A stretch of DNA of 64,000 nucleotides from Rodentibacter ratti (lineage in GTDB: Bacteria; Pseudomonadota; Gammaproteobacteria; Enterobacterales; Pasteurellaceae): contig NZ_MLAJ01000001.1 in the NCBI RefSeq assembly GCF_002000485.1, positions 62,001-126,000 on the forward strand, written 5' to 3'. The translations under genes and the position numbers were made by a program. The notes under the pieces are model-generated. The model was not told the DNA's origin and did not search any database. It was given only the letters and a program-made list of their open reading frames with translations. Positions 11,932 to 21,836 of the stretch are shown in pieces. Within the stretch, counting starts at the first letter, position 1; each line of letters begins with the position of its first letter.

Positions 11932-13773
11932 TTAATTTGCCTGTTTCACATGATTTTGTTCTGTTTTACGTGAAGTAAGACGAACCGTACGTTTTGCCGT
12001 TTTATCCGTAGGTTCCGCATCTGGTGCAATACCATTGGTGCGTAAAGCATAACCCATAATGCTAGAGAACACCGGTGCAGACACGGCACCGCCGTAATAT
12101 TGACCTGCCTTCGGATCATTAATCAAAATAATAAGCGCATAACGCGGATCACTAATTGGTGCGATCCCTGCGGTAAATGCCACATATTTATTCACATAGC
12201 GCCCATTTTCGATTTTACGTGCAGTACCGGTTTTCACACCAACCCGGTACCCTTCGACCATCGCACGTTTATTTTTGATCGCCACTTTTTCTAACATATT
12301 CACAATTTCTTTTGTCGTTTTCTCAGAAAAAACGCGCTGACCAATCACTGGCGGATCAACTTTTGTGATAGAAAGCGGACGATAAATACCAAAACTCCCT
12401 AAGGTTGCATAAGCTCTCGCCATTTGTAGTGGCGTTGCGGTGATACCATATCCATAAGCTACCGTTGCACGATCAATATCTGCCCAGCGTTTGCGATTTG
12501 CATTTAACACGCCGGCTTGTTCACCAACCAAGCCTAAATCTGTGGCTTTTCCCAATCCCGCCGCTTGATAAGTATCCATCAGCGCACTTGGCGGCATACG
12601 CAATGCGAGACGGCTTACCCCACGGTTACTGGAGTTAATTAAAATTTCATCCAACGTTTGTTGAGGACGAGGTGCTACGTCCACAATTTCTTTACCACTT
12701 ACCGTGAAAGAGCCCGTATTAATCACCTCATTACGTTGTGTAGCACCACGCTGAAGTGCGGTCAAAACAACGAACGGTTTTACTGTTGAACCCGGTTCAA
12801 AAACATCGGTAATCGCACGATTTCGCATGAGTTCCGCTTTCACGCCGACACGATTGTTCGGATTATAGGAAGGCGCATTCGCCATTGCCAGCACTTCACC
12901 GGTACGCACATCAACAAGTACCGCAGTACCGGATTCCGCTTTGTTTTCCGTTACCGCTTTTTTGATCTCACGATACACCATAGATTGTAATTTTTCATCA
13001 ATGCTGAGCGTTACATCTTGTGCATCGTATTTTTTCTGATCGGCAATATGTTCAACCACATTTCCTCGTTTATCTTTTCGAACTAAACGGGAACCATCTT
13101 TACCCACCAACATCGTGTTGAAACTTTTTTCAATGCCTTCAATTCCATTTCCATCAATATCGGTATAACCGAGCAAATGGGCAGTTTCTTCTACTCTTGG
13201 ATAGAAACGACGTGGTTCGCTTTCCAAACTAATCCCTTTAATTTTCAGCTCTTTGACATACTGCGCTTTACCTGCTTCAACTTGGCGGGCTAAATATAAA
13301 AAACCTGATTTTGGATTTTTCTCAATTTTTTTCACGAGTTCGTTATAGCTTAAACCTAATACATCTGCTAAAGCTTTGATTCTTTCTTTATCATTAAGCG
13401 AGCCTTCTTTAAGAATACGTTTAGGTTCGGCAATCACTGCGCTCATTGGTACACTTACAGACAGCAACTGACCGTTACGATCCAAAATCGAACCGCGAAC
13501 CGAAAGAATTTCGTCTTTACGTAAAGAGCGTTTATCCGCTTCACCTGAGAGAATATCCGAATTGATTGCTTGGACATAAGCTGCTCGAGCAACTAAAGCG
13601 CCTAATCCAAAGAAAATAAGACCTGTTGCAATTAAATAACGCCAGCGTATAAAACATCTTTCAAACACCATTTTAGGTTTGTTGGGTTTAATAGCCGTTG
13701 TTGTCGGTACAACGAGTTTTCTAATTGTTTTCTTAGATTTATTTGATTTTTTTGATGAATTAAATCTAACCAT
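11932..13773 (-). CDS. ftsI: Septal transpeptidase FtsI (penicillin-binding protein 3)
   Basis: Class B penicillin-binding protein that crosslinks septal peptidoglycan; bitopic, with one membrane segment near residues 46-67. The 613 residues carry the three active-site motifs: S329-T-V-K, S381-S-N and K514-T-G, each 2 residues later than in H. influenzae Rd. At the positions linked to beta-lactam resistance in H. influenzae (Rd S385, L389, A502, R517, N526) this protein has Ser, Leu, Ala, Arg and Asn, the susceptible forms. The residue matching Rd M377 is Ile, a change I recall from some resistant strains but which may be the species norm. The far C-terminus differs from Rd as I remember it. 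Confidence 0.96.
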   Translation of the reverse strand: MVRFNSSKKSNKSKKTIRKLVVPTTTAIKPNKPKMVFERCFIRWRYLIATGLIFFGLGALVARAAYVQAINSDILSGEADKRSLRKDEILSVRGSILDRNGQLLSVSVPMSAVIAEPKRILKEGSLNDKERIKALADVLGLSYNELVKKIEKNPKSGFLYLARQVEAGKAQYVKELKIKGISLESEPRRFYPRVEETAHLLGYTDIDGNGIEGIEKSFNTMLVGKDGSRLVRKDKRGNVVEHIADQKKYDAQDVTLSIDEKLQSMVYREIKKAVTENKAESGTAVLVDVRTGEVLAMANAPSYNPNNRVGVKAELMRNRAITDVFEPGSTVKPFVVLTALQRGATQRNEVINTGSFTVSGKEIVDVAPRPQQTLDEILINSSNRGVSRLALRMPPSALMDTYQAAGLGKATDLGLVGEQAGVLNANRKRWADIDRATVAYGYGITATPLQMARAYATLGSFGIYRPLSITKVDPPVIGQRVFSEKTTKEIVNMLEKVAIKNKRAMVEGYRVGVKTGTARKIENGRYVNKYVAFTAGIAPISDPRYALIILINDPKAGQYYGGAVSAPVFSSIMGYALRTNGIAPDAEPTDKTAKRTVRLTSRKTEQNHVKQAN

Positions 13774-13794
13774 TTGCTCAACCCTAACTTATTT

Positions 13795-14115
13795 CTATTC
13801 CAAAATAACAACTTCTTGGTCGCTATCGATTCTTTTCATTTTTAATGTGCCAATGGCAATAAATTCCACTCTTGTGCTATCGCCCTCAGTAGCCTCCTGC
13901 AACTGCAGATTGCGATATTCATCTTGTAAGGCTTGATGCTGTAAAACCAATTGACCATTCTCTGAAATGAGCCCACGCGTTTGGTGTGTTAGCCAAATTG
14001 TCGACATAGCAGAAATTAAAATTAATAGAAGTAGCAAAGAAACCAATTTATTTGCTGAAAATAAATCTTCTACTAAAAGATTCTGTAAAGGATAACGTTC
14101 ATTATTTTCTAACAT
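13795..14115 (-). CDS. ftsL: Cell division protein FtsL
   Basis: Small bitopic divisome protein that forms a coiled-coil complex with FtsB and FtsQ and activates FtsW-FtsI. The 106-residue product has a cytoplasmic tail, one transmembrane segment at about residues 24-42 ([19 protein letters not shown]), and a periplasmic part with heptad-like spacing ([21 protein letters not shown]). Sequence conservation in this family is low; the call rests on size, topology and position between rsmH and ftsI. Confidence 0.9.
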   Translation of the reverse strand: MLENNERYPLQNLLVEDLFSANKLVSLLLLLILISAMSTIWLTHQTRGLISENGQLVLQHQALQDEYRNLQLQEATEGDSTRVEFIAIGTLKMKRIDSDQEVVILE

Positions 14116-14123
14116 TTTTTACC

Positions 14124-15086
14124 CTAACTAATTTTCTCTGCAATGCGTAATATTGCACTTCTAGAGCGAGGATTCGCCTGAATTTCAGCTTCCGACGGCT
14201 GAATTGCTTTGCCTATAGCTTTCAGCTTTTGAGTACGTTGAATTTGATCTTCCCGCAATGGCAAACCTTTTGGAATCGGCTCCCCTCTGCTTTGTTTTTT
14301 TATAAAATGCTTAACCATTCGATCTTCTAAAGAATGGAAACTAATAATCGATAAACGCCCTTCGGGCGCTAGCATTTCTAATGCTGAATGTAATACACTT
14401 TCTAACTCATCCAATTCTGAATTAATGAAAATTCGAATTGCTTGAAAACTACGGGTTGCAGGATGTTTATGCTTATCTTTAAAAGGCACAGCCTGTGAAA
14501 TAAGTTCCGCAAGTTGCACTGTTCGCGATAAACATTCATCACCATTTTTGACCGCTCTTTTGTTATATTCCACAATTGCGGTTGCAATACGCTTAGCAAA
14601 ACGTTCTTCACCGAAAGTTTTCAGAACCCAAGTTAAATCTTCTACAGAAACCTTTTTTAACCATTCTGCCGCAGATAAACCTTGATTCGTATCCATCCGC
14701 ATATCAAGCGGACCATCTTTCATAAAACTGAAACCACGTTCAGCCTCATCTAATTGCGGAGATGACACACCAAGGTCAAGCAAAATACCATCAACTCTAC
14801 CGACCAAACCTAATTTTTCACAAATTTCAGGAATTTGGGAAAAACTATTGTGTTCAATTTGAAATCGTTGATCTTGAATTTTTTCCGCTTCAGCAATGGC
14901 ATAATGATCACGGTCAACACCAATTAAACGACCATGACGAGAGAGTTTTGAAAGAATTAAACGAGAATGTCCCCCCCGCCCAAAAGTGCCATCAATATAA
15001 ATTCCATTTTCTTTCAATGCCAAACCATCCACTGCCTCATGGAGTAAAACTGTAATGTGTTCAGTCGAAGAAAAGGAATTCTGCAT
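14124..15086 (-). CDS. rsmH: 16S rRNA (cytosine(1402)-N(4))-methyltransferase RsmH
   Basis: SAM-dependent methyltransferase (MraW) that N4-methylates C1402 in the decoding centre of 16S rRNA. The 320 residues show the SAM loop [27 protein letters not shown], the motif [20 protein letters not shown], and [16 protein letters not shown] near the C-terminus. Gene length and motif order fit the family. It lies between mraZ and ftsL, as in nearly all dcw clusters, 93 nt downstream of mraZ. Confidence 0.96.
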   Translation of the reverse strand: MQNSFSSTEHITVLLHEAVDGLALKENGIYIDGTFGRGGHSRLILSKLSRHGRLIGVDRDHYAIAEAEKIQDQRFQIEHNSFSQIPEICEKLGLVGRVDGILLDLGVSSPQLDEAERGFSFMKDGPLDMRMDTNQGLSAAEWLKKVSVEDLTWVLKTFGEERFAKRIATAIVEYNKRAVKNGDECLSRTVQLAELISQAVPFKDKHKHPATRSFQAIRIFINSELDELESVLHSALEMLAPEGRLSIISFHSLEDRMVKHFIKKQSRGEPIPKGLPLREDQIQRTQKLKAIGKAIQPSEAEIQANPRSRSAILRIAEKIS

Positions 15087-15126
15087 ATTCGTAAACGTTA
15101 ATAAAATAAGTCTGAAAAAAGATAAT

Positions 15127-15142
15127 GCGGTGCAAGCACCGC
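15127..15142 (-). other. Tight GC-rich hairpin between mraZ and rsmH
   Basis: A 7-bp inverted repeat (GCGGTGC at 15127-15133 with 15136-15142) with a 2-nt gap lies between mraZ and rsmH. On the minus strand it is followed by ATTATCTTTTTT. The loop is very short for a terminator, so it may be an mRNA processing or attenuation structure, or chance. Confidence 0.3.
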
Positions 15143-15179
15143 CTATCTTGCTAGTGCTGCTGTTCTTTTTCTAAATTAA

Positions 15180-15638
15180 TTAGAGTGACAGCATATTTAA
15201 ATTCGTGTCCATTGCAAATTCGGCTGTTCCCGCCACAGCAATGTCTTCATCAATTTGTGCGATCCACTCAGTATCGCTCCAAATTTCAAATTTGTTCAAT
15301 TGACCAACCAACATTAAGCCTTTCTCTAATTTTGCGTGTTGACGTAATGGCCCACTAAGTAAAATACGTCCTTGCGCATCCATTTCACATTCAGTGGCAT
15401 ATCCCAGCATCACTCGCTGTAAACGGCGTTGGTTAGGGTCAAAGTTAGATAATGCGAGTAATTTTTGCTCAATTTTTTCCCATTCGTCTAAAGGATAAAG
15501 TAATAGGCAAGGTTGACGAATATCTACTGTGCAAACCATCTGGCCTTGGTTTTTTTCAATGATCTCTGCGCGATAGCGAGTCGGGATAGCAATTCTTCCC
15601 TTAGAATCTAAATTTACCGCTACTGCACCACGAAACAT
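15180..15638 (-). CDS. mraZ: Transcriptional regulator MraZ
   Basis: DNA-binding protein with two SpoVT-AbrB-like halves that represses its own operon by binding short direct repeats upstream. I choose the ATG at 15638 ([20 protein letters not shown]), giving 152 residues as in relatives; an 18-codon upstream extension would cover the operator and is unlikely. The paired D-x3-R motifs of each half are visible ([13 protein letters not shown] and [13 protein letters not shown]). First gene of the dcw cluster. A three-repeat operator lies at 15679-15702, 41-64 nt upstream. Confidence 0.94.
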   Translation of the reverse strand: MFRGAVAVNLDSKGRIAIPTRYRAEIIEKNQGQMVCTVDIRQPCLLLYPLDEWEKIEQKLLALSNFDPNQRRLQRVMLGYATECEMDAQGRILLSGPLRQHAKLEKGLMLVGQLNKFEIWSDTEWIAQIDEDIAVAGTAEFAMDTNLNMLSL

Positions 15639-15678
15639 TTGTTCTAACCCTTTAAGACTAAAATTTTGGTAAAAAACA

Positions 15679-15702
15679 CCACAAAAAACCACTTTTCACC
15701 AC
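15679..15702 (-). promoter_or_regulatory. MraZ operator: three GTGG direct repeats at 10-nt spacing
   Basis: On the minus strand GTGG occurs at 15702-15699, 15692-15689 and 15682-15679, exactly 10 nt apart, each followed by T and a 5-nt AT-rich spacer. E. coli MraZ is known to bind TGGGN repeats separated by 5 nt, i.e. the same 10-nt period. The location between the predicted promoter and the mraZ start fits autorepression; the assignment is inferred. Confidence 0.75.
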
Positions 15703-15711
15703 TAAAGTGTA

Positions 15712-15750
15712 AGTCTATCGGTTATAAAGCAAACTTGCAAGCAATTCCAA
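15712..15750 (-). promoter_or_regulatory. Predicted sigma-70 promoter(s) of the dcw cluster
   Basis: Two overlapping candidate promoters lie on the minus strand. One has TTGGAA (15750-15745) and TTATAA (15727-15722), the other TTGCAA (15740-15735) and TAGACT (15717-15712); both have 17-nt spacers. They lie directly upstream of the GTGG repeats. Which one is used cannot be decided from sequence. Confidence 0.5.
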
Positions 15751-15783
15751 TACATAAAATATGATAAATTTCAGATAAGAAAA

Positions 15784-15815
15784 AACCGTCCAAGCATTCA
15801 CTTGGACGGTTTGAT
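15784..15815 (-). terminator. Intrinsic terminator of cstA
   Basis: An 11-bp perfect stem (AACCGTCCAAG at 15784-15794 with 15801-15811), 6-nt loop, followed on the minus strand by a run of T. It lies 20-50 nt after the cstA stop and before the mraZ promoter, so it separates the two units. Confidence 0.85.
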
Positions 15816-15834
15816 TTTATAAGATTTTGAAAAA

Positions 15835-17430
15835 CTAGACGTTTGTCGTATTTACATAAGCTTCTTCATCACGCTCACCTAGTGGTTTTAATAGGACGAA
15901 GAATAAAACGATACATAAAATTGTGGTTGCGAAACCTAAGTACACTGATAATTGATAATCTAAGTTGAAACCAATTTTATTGTAGTACAAATAAGTCGCA
16001 CATACGGTCGTAATAAACCAAGCAGGGATAGAAGCAACCCAGTGGAATTTGTGATAACGATATAAATACGCTGCTGCAGTCCATAACATTACCATTGCAG
16101 TCATTTGGTTTGCCCAAGTGAAGTAACGCCATAAAAGACTGAAATCAATCGTTGAAACAAAATAGCCTAATACGAACAATGGGATCGCGATCACTAAACG
16201 TTTGGAAAGCGAACGTTGATCAATATTGAAGATTTCAGCTAATTGTAAACGTGCCGCACGGAACGCCGTATCACCTGATGTAATTGGAAGCACCACAACA
16301 CCCAGCACAGCAAAGATACCGCCGATGAAGCCAAGGAAGTGCAATGAGCTGTCATATACGACTTTAGACGGAGAACCTGCAGAAATCGCATCTTGTAATG
16401 CTTGTGGGTTTTCATAGAATGCAAGTCCGACCATACACCATACTAATGCAATAATCCCTTCTGTAATCATTGCACCATAGAAAATGAAACGACCTTCGCT
16501 CTCATTTTCTGCACAACGTGCCATTAGCGGAGTTTGCGTTGCGTGGAAACCGGATAATGCACCACAAGAGATAGTTAAGAATAACAATGGCCAAATCGGT
16601 ACATCGCCTTTCACTTGGAAGTTTTGTGTGAATTTATCCCAAGTTAAACCTTGTCCGTCGGCATTAACGGTACGGAAAAATTCAATTGGGTCAACGGCAC
16701 TGAAGTGTGCGGATACCAAACCATATACCATTCCCACAGACATAAAGAGCAATAATGCACCAAAGAGCGGGTAAATTCGACCAATAATTTTATCGATCGG
16801 TAATAAAGTAGCAAGAATATAATAAGCGAAGATAATCACTGTCCACACAGCCACCACCGTTGCTTTATCCATTCCCCATACTTTTATACCACCGGCCTCT
16901 ACCGCCTGATGAACAGCTTCAGCATCACCCAGTTGTAATGCGCCTTGAGAAGCCCCTAAAACATCCATGGTAATTGTACCCATTAATTGTGCAGGGCTTG
17001 CAACGAATACCACCCCAACCAATAATAAAAGCACTAAAGCAAGAACATTGATAAAGACTTTTACAGGACGACCTAAAAATTTCCCGGCCAAGTAAGGCAT
17101 TGTTGCCCCACCGTGACGAATACTTAACATACCACAAAAATAGTCATGCACCGCACCGGCAAAAATACATCCGATAACAATCCAAAGCATAGCAACAGGT
17201 CCGTATAACGCACCAAGAATCGGTCCGAAAATCGGCCCTGTACCAGCAATATTTAATAATTGAATCAACCAGATTTTGGTTTTAGACATTGGCATATAAT
17301 CCACGCCATCATTGATTTGATAAGCCGGCGTTTGACGCTTAGGATTAATGACAAAGATTTTTTCAATAATTTTTCCGTAAATAAGATAGCCAAGAATCAA
17401 AATGGCTACGCAGAAGAAAAACCACAACAT
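15835..17430 (-). CDS. cstA: CstA-family carbon starvation / peptide or pyruvate transporter, short form
   Basis: Polytopic inner-membrane transporter of the CstA family; E. coli members CstA and BtsT take up peptides and pyruvate. The 531-residue product starts MLWFFFCVAILILGYLIYGK and carries the family region GTGPIFGPILGALYGP with IVIGCIFAGAVHDYFCGMLS, then many hydrophobic segments and HATQTPLMARCAENE. It is shorter than the roughly 700-residue E. coli proteins. A perfect CRP half-site pair at 17546-17561 upstream agrees with the known cAMP control of E. coli cstA. Substrate in this organism is not known from sequence. Single-gene unit with its own terminator. Confidence 0.88.
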   Translation of the reverse strand: MLWFFFCVAILILGYLIYGKIIEKIFVINPKRQTPAYQINDGVDYMPMSKTKIWLIQLLNIAGTGPIFGPILGALYGPVAMLWIVIGCIFAGAVHDYFCGMLSIRHGGATMPYLAGKFLGRPVKVFINVLALVLLLLVGVVFVASPAQLMGTITMDVLGASQGALQLGDAEAVHQAVEAGGIKVWGMDKATVVAVWTVIIFAYYILATLLPIDKIIGRIYPLFGALLLFMSVGMVYGLVSAHFSAVDPIEFFRTVNADGQGLTWDKFTQNFQVKGDVPIWPLLFLTISCGALSGFHATQTPLMARCAENESEGRFIFYGAMITEGIIALVWCMVGLAFYENPQALQDAISAGSPSKVVYDSSLHFLGFIGGIFAVLGVVVLPITSGDTAFRAARLQLAEIFNIDQRSLSKRLVIAIPLFVLGYFVSTIDFSLLWRYFTWANQMTAMVMLWTAAAYLYRYHKFHWVASIPAWFITTVCATYLYYNKIGFNLDYQLSVYLGFATTILCIVLFFVLLKPLGERDEEAYVNTTNV

Positions 17431-17545
17431 AAAAGCACCTCAAAAATAATCATTATGTTATTGAAATCACGCTCTGAACAAGCGAGCGTATTTTATGATA
17501 AATTTCAATAAACAAAAAATTTAATTTACAAAATTCTCATAATTT

Positions 17546-17561
17546 TGTGATGAGTATCACA
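17546..17561 (-). promoter_or_regulatory. CRP binding site upstream of cstA
   Basis: TGTGA-N6-TCACA, a perfect match to both consensus half sites, 116-131 nt upstream of the cstA start. It lies in the 378-nt divergent gap 17431-17808 between cstA and the zinc-ribbon gene, where I see no other gene or RNA. A weak inverted repeat (CTATC...GATAG) near 17710-17726 has no clear role. Confidence 0.8.
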
Positions 17562-17808
17562 TTTAATAGTTAAATTTTAAACATCGTAAAAAAATACTGT
17601 TTAAGGTACTGTATTAGTGTAACGAGTCCCAATAGCCCTGTTTTTTATCTAACCTTTAAAATTGTATGCCTACTATCAAGTCATAATGACTGATCTTATT
17701 TGGTAATTCTATCGTTCGCTGATAGACTACTGTACGAATGAATATTCAATATATCTAGCCGGCAAAGAACAAAATCAAAATATATTATTTACTTAATAAG
17801 GAATAGAA

Positions 17809-18042
17809 ATGGCTCTTATCCGCTGTCCGGAATGTCGTCAAAAAATCAGCGAACACGCCCAAAGTTGCCCGCATTGTGGCTTTTCTTTTAAACCAGAAGA
17901 CATCGTAATCTATAAGCAAAAATTAGAAGAAAGACGTTTGCAAAATGCGGAAATTAACCGAAAAAGTATCAAATTACACTTAATTTGGCTTTGTATCTTT
18001 GCTTTATTTATCGTCATTGCTGCTTTCATTACCCAATCATAA
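17809..18042 (+). CDS. Small zinc-ribbon membrane protein, unknown function
   Basis: A 77-residue protein I do not recognise as a named gene. The N-terminus is a zinc ribbon of two CPxC knuckles (CPEC at residues 6-9, CPHC at 20-23), a charged helix of about 30 residues follows (KQKLEERRLQNAEINRK), and one transmembrane segment (LIWLCIFALFIVIAAFI) ends the protein. A ribosome binding site (AAGGAATAGAAATG) supports the start. It stands alone, divergent from cstA and convergent with art, with a terminator right behind. Similar zinc-ribbon/TM proteins are common in Pasteurellaceae, but no function can be assigned. Confidence 0.8.
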   Translation: MALIRCPECRQKISEHAQSCPHCGFSFKPEDIVIYKQKLEERRLQNAEINRKSIKLHLIWLCIFALFIVIAAFITQS

Positions 18043-18045
18043 AAA

Positions 18046-18067
18046 ATGGGTTGCCGTTGCAACCCAT
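18046..18067. terminator. Hairpin terminator between zinc-ribbon gene and artM
   Basis: A 9-bp stem (ATGGGTTGC at 18046-18054 with GCAACCCAT at 18059-18067) and CGTT loop, 3 nt behind the zinc-ribbon stop and 28 nt from the artM stop. An A run in front could serve as T run for the minus strand; no strong T run follows on the plus strand. Confidence 0.6.
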
Positions 18068-18094
18068 CAATTCTCTTAAAATATTGACCGCACT

Positions 18095-18778
18095 TTATGC
18101 TTTTTTCACATCTAAACGTTCAAAAGCGAGGACTTTGTTTTCGAGTTTACGCAATAATAAGGTTGCGATCCCTGTAATCACAAGATAAATCCCCCCGGCA
18201 ATACCATAAATCGTGAGAGCATCGTACTCTGTACCGTAAAGCTGACGTGCATACCCCATAATATCCATAATCGTGATGGTTGAAGCCAATGCGGTTCCCT
18301 TAAACACTAAAATAATTTCGTTACTATAAGAAGGCAATGCCCGCTTTAATGCATAAGGAATCAAAATCTTCAATGTTTGCACACGGCTTAAACCTAATGC
18401 CGCACAACCTTCCCATTGTCCCTTTGGAATGGCTTTTACTGCGCCATGAAACAATTGTGTTGAATAAGCTGCACTGTTTAATGCCAACGCCAATGCGGCA
18501 CAAAACCAAGCATTCGATAATATATGCCAAAAAGGGCTATTCACTATCCATTCAAACTGACCCGGGCCGGCATAAATCAAAAAGAATTGCACAAGCAATG
18601 GTGTACCGGTAAACAAAGTCAGATATAAATTGACCGCACTTTTTACCCATTTATTTTCCATAGAAAGCAAAAATGTGAGGAACAACGCTAAAAAAAATGC
18701 AATCAATAATGAAACAAAGGTGAGTAACAAACTCGTTGGAATTCCCTGTGCAATCACCGATAAATATTCTTGAAACAT
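18095..18778 (-). CDS. artM: Arginine ABC transporter permease ArtM
   Basis: One of two inner-membrane subunits of the ArtPIQM arginine importer. The 227-residue product has five or so hydrophobic segments and the polar amino acid permease motif (EAA loop) GCAALGLSRVQTLKILIPYA with conserved glycine, which contacts the ATPase ArtP. Last gene of the operon: its start overlaps the artQ stop by one base (TAATG). A DNA uptake signal at 18087-18095 touches its stop codon. Confidence 0.93.
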   Translation of the reverse strand: MFQEYLSVIAQGIPTSLLLTFVSLLIAFFLALFLTFLLSMENKWVKSAVNLYLTLFTGTPLLVQFFLIYAGPGQFEWIVNSPFWHILSNAWFCAALALALNSAAYSTQLFHGAVKAIPKGQWEGCAALGLSRVQTLKILIPYALKRALPSYSNEIILVFKGTALASTITIMDIMGYARQLYGTEYDALTIYGIAGGIYLVITGIATLLLRKLENKVLAFERLDVKKA

Positions 18779-19443
18779 TATTTCACTCCTCTTTCAAAAC
18801 GGGTAAAACGTTGTTCTAGACGATGAATACCGAACTGACTTACTAATGTCACAACCAAATAAATTAATGCGGCAATTCCATACCAAGTAAAAGGCTGATG
18901 GGTATTGGTATTAATCAATTGAGCTTGACGCATTAAATCATCAACACCGATAAGGGAAATTAATGCAGTATCTTTCAGGAGCACCAGCCATTGGTTACTC
19001 AATCCCGGCAAGGCGTGACGCCAAACCTGCGGCATAACAATATGAATAAAGGTATAACCTTTGCTCAATCCCAGTGCGGCACCCGATTCCCACTGACCTT
19101 TAGGGATAGCCTGAATCGCACCGCGTAAAGTTTGTGAGGCATAAGCGGCAAAAATAAGAGATAACGCAAACACACCACAGCCAAATGCACCAAACTCAAT
19201 GTATTCTCCGGTTAACATTTCAACAATTTCAGTTGAACCGAAATACACAAGCAGTACGACAAGAATTTCCGGCAATCCCCGCAATAATGCAACAAAAACT
19301 GCTACCGGCTTTCCTACAAATCGGTTTGCTTCCAATACAGCGAATACCACGCTCAATAGCAAACCAAACACTAAGGAACAAACCGCAAGCCCTAATGTCA
19401 TTAGGGATGCGGTAAACATTAAAGAAAGAAAATCAGCAAACAT
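18778..19443 (-). CDS. artQ: Arginine ABC transporter permease ArtQ
   Basis: Second permease of the arginine importer. The 221 residues include hydrophobic segments at the N-terminus ([20 protein letters not shown]), the [20 protein letters not shown] segment shared by polar amino acid permeases, and the EAA loop [20 protein letters not shown]. It starts 3 nt after the artI stop. ArtQ and ArtM probably form a heterodimer in the membrane. Confidence 0.93.
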   Translation of the reverse strand: MFADFLSLMFTASLMTLGLAVCSLVFGLLLSVVFAVLEANRFVGKPVAVFVALLRGLPEILVVLLVYFGSTEIVEMLTGEYIEFGAFGCGVFALSLIFAAYASQTLRGAIQAIPKGQWESGAALGLSKGYTFIHIVMPQVWRHALPGLSNQWLVLLKDTALISLIGVDDLMRQAQLINTNTHQPFTWYGIAALIYLVVTLVSQFGIHRLEQRFTRFERGVK

Positions 19444-19446
19444 AGA

Positions 19447-20166
19447 TTATTTCGTCATCCATTTATCATAGATTTTTTGGTATTCACCATTTGCCTTAAT
19501 TGCTGCCAAACCTTTATTCAAACTTTCAGCGAGTGCTTTGTTTGATTTATTCATTGCAATGCCTAAACCATTACCAAAATATTTTTTATTGGTCACCTTA
19601 TCACCGACAAATTGAATTTCAGGTTCTTTATTAATCATATCCGCAAGCACGGCAGTATCACCGAAAATAATGTCGATACGTCCGTTTTTTAAATCCAAGA
19701 TCGCATCTTGTAAGCTAGTATAAGCCTTTGGTGAATATTGTTTCGTTTCGGCTACCGTATATTGTTGGAAAGTGGTGCCATTTTGTACACCGATATTTTT
19801 TGCCGTTTCCAATGTAGCCTTACCTTTAAATGCCACATAGCTTGCCGTACTGTCGTAGTAAGCATCGGAAAATAACACTTGTTTTGAGCGAGATTCGGTA
19901 ATATCCATAGCAGAAATCGCCGCATCAAAACGTTTTGCTTTTAAATTTGAGATTAATGCATCAAACGACTCGCCTTTAAATTTACAGGTGGCTTGAATTT
20001 CTTTACAAATTGCATTTGCTACATCAACATCAAAGCCAATAATCTCACCTTTTTCATTGGTAAATTCAAATGGCGGATAACTTGGCTCCATCGCAAAAGT
20101 AATTTCTTGTGCATTTGCCATTGCTGCGGAACCCAATAATACTGCACTTAAAAGTAATTTTTTCAT
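19447..20166 (-). CDS. artI: Arginine ABC transporter periplasmic binding protein ArtI
   Basis: Periplasmic solute-binding protein (SBP family 3) that delivers arginine to ArtQM. The 239 residues begin with a signal peptide [19 protein letters not shown], likely cut after residue 19. Typical SBP_bac_3 elements follow: [48 protein letters not shown], and [17 protein letters not shown]. The start has an AAGGAG ribosome binding site. It lies 16 nt behind artP. Basic amino acid specificity comes from family and gene context. Confidence 0.93.
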   Translation of the reverse strand: MKKLLLSAVLLGSAAMANAQEITFAMEPSYPPFEFTNEKGEIIGFDVDVANAICKEIQATCKFKGESFDALISNLKAKRFDAAISAMDITESRSKQVLFSDAYYDSTASYVAFKGKATLETAKNIGVQNGTTFQQYTVAETKQYSPKAYTSLQDAILDLKNGRIDIIFGDTAVLADMINKEPEIQFVGDKVTNKKYFGNGLGIAMNKSNKALAESLNKGLAAIKANGEYQKIYDKWMTK

Positions 20167-20182
20167 AATTTCTCCTTATTCC

Positions 20183-20914
20183 TTAATGGGAAAGATATTG
20201 TTTAAATTGCTCGGTTTGCGGATGTTCAAAGCAGTCTGCAGATCCCATTTCCACAATCTTGCCTTGTTCCATATATACCACTTTTGTCGCGACCTTTTGG
20301 GCTACATTCACCTCGTGCGTCACCACTACTTGTGTAATGCCGGTTTGCTGCAATTCCTTAATGATATCTACCACTTGCGCAGTGATTTCCGGATCCAACG
20401 CTGCCGTCGGTTCATCAAATAGCAGCACTTGCGGTTTCATCATCAACGCCCGAGCGATCGCCACTCGTTGTTGTTGACCACCCGATAAATGTAGCGGGAA
20501 ACGATCAGTATATTCTTCCAAGCGTAAACGTTTTAATAATTCCATTGCTTCTGCTTTTGCCGTTGATTCATTTACGCCTAGCACTTTCATCGGTGCTTCA
20601 ATTAAATTTTCAATCACAGTCAAATGCGGCCACAGATTATACTGTTGAAATACCATTCCCACATCTTGACGTAACTGACGAATTGCTTTCGGATTGGTCG
20701 TCGCTTTTGATAAATCAAATTCATTATTCGCAATACTGAGTTGTCCCGATGTCGGCACTTCTAATAAATTCAAGGTTCGGATTAACGTACTTTTCCCCGC
20801 CCCACTGGGGCCAAGTAATACCACGGTATCCCCTTCTTCCGCCTCCAAATTAATATCAAATAATGCTTGGGAAGCCCCATAGAAAAAGTTTAAATTTTTA
20901 ACACGAATAGCCAT
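20183..20914 (-). CDS. artP: Arginine ABC transporter ATP-binding protein ArtP
   Basis: Cytoplasmic ATPase of the arginine importer and first gene of the artPIQM operon. The 243-residue product contains Walker [10 protein letters not shown] near residue 35, Q-loop [12 protein letters not shown], signature [15 protein letters not shown], Walker [13 protein letters not shown], and the H-loop VVVTHE. An ArgR-like box lies 46-59 nt upstream of the start, in line with arginine repression of art genes in E. coli. Confidence 0.94.
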   Translation of the reverse strand: MAIRVKNLNFFYGASQALFDINLEAEEGDTVVLLGPSGAGKSTLIRTLNLLEVPTSGQLSIANNEFDLSKATTNPKAIRQLRQDVGMVFQQYNLWPHLTVIENLIEAPMKVLGVNESTAKAEAMELLKRLRLEEYTDRFPLHLSGGQQQRVAIARALMMKPQVLLFDEPTAALDPEITAQVVDIIKELQQTGITQVVVTHEVNVAQKVATKVVYMEQGKIVEMGSADCFEHPQTEQFKQYLSH

Positions 20915-20959
20915 TTCAATTCTCTTTGCTTTACAATATGAACAAATATTACGTTTTTA

Positions 20960-20973
20960 TGCATATTTATGCA
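20960..20973 (-). promoter_or_regulatory. ArgR-like box upstream of artP
   Basis: The palindrome TGCAT-ATTT-ATGCA matches the E. coli ARG box core (TGAAT-WWWW-ATTCA) at 8 of 10 half-site bases. It lies 46-59 nt upstream of the artP start. Only one box is clear, while E. coli operators usually have two, so the assignment is tentative. Confidence 0.5.
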
Positions 20974-20986
20974 ATACTTTAAAATA

Positions 20987-21014
20987 AAAAATCCCAAAAA
21001 TATTTTGGGATTTT
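20987..21014 (-). terminator. Intrinsic terminator of gmhA
   Basis: A 12-bp stem (AAAATCCCAAAA at 20987-20998 with 21003-21014) with a 4-nt loop, followed on the minus strand by T residues. It lies about 30 nt behind the gmhA stop and separates gmhA from the artP promoter region. Confidence 0.8.
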
Positions 21015-21042
21015 ACAAAACAGTACTATAAATGACCGCACT

Positions 21043-21762
<720 letters not shown>

Positions 21763-21836
21763 TCAAAACACTTTTAAAAGCAACCGCACTTTTTTAGTCT
21801 TTAACCAATTTTGACCTAGAAATAAAAAGGAATCTT

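Noticed and set aside
17640-17800. Possible small RNA or tRNA remnant in the cstA upstream gap
   Set aside because: Only a 5-bp inverted repeat; no cloverleaf, terminator or conserved element could be seen.
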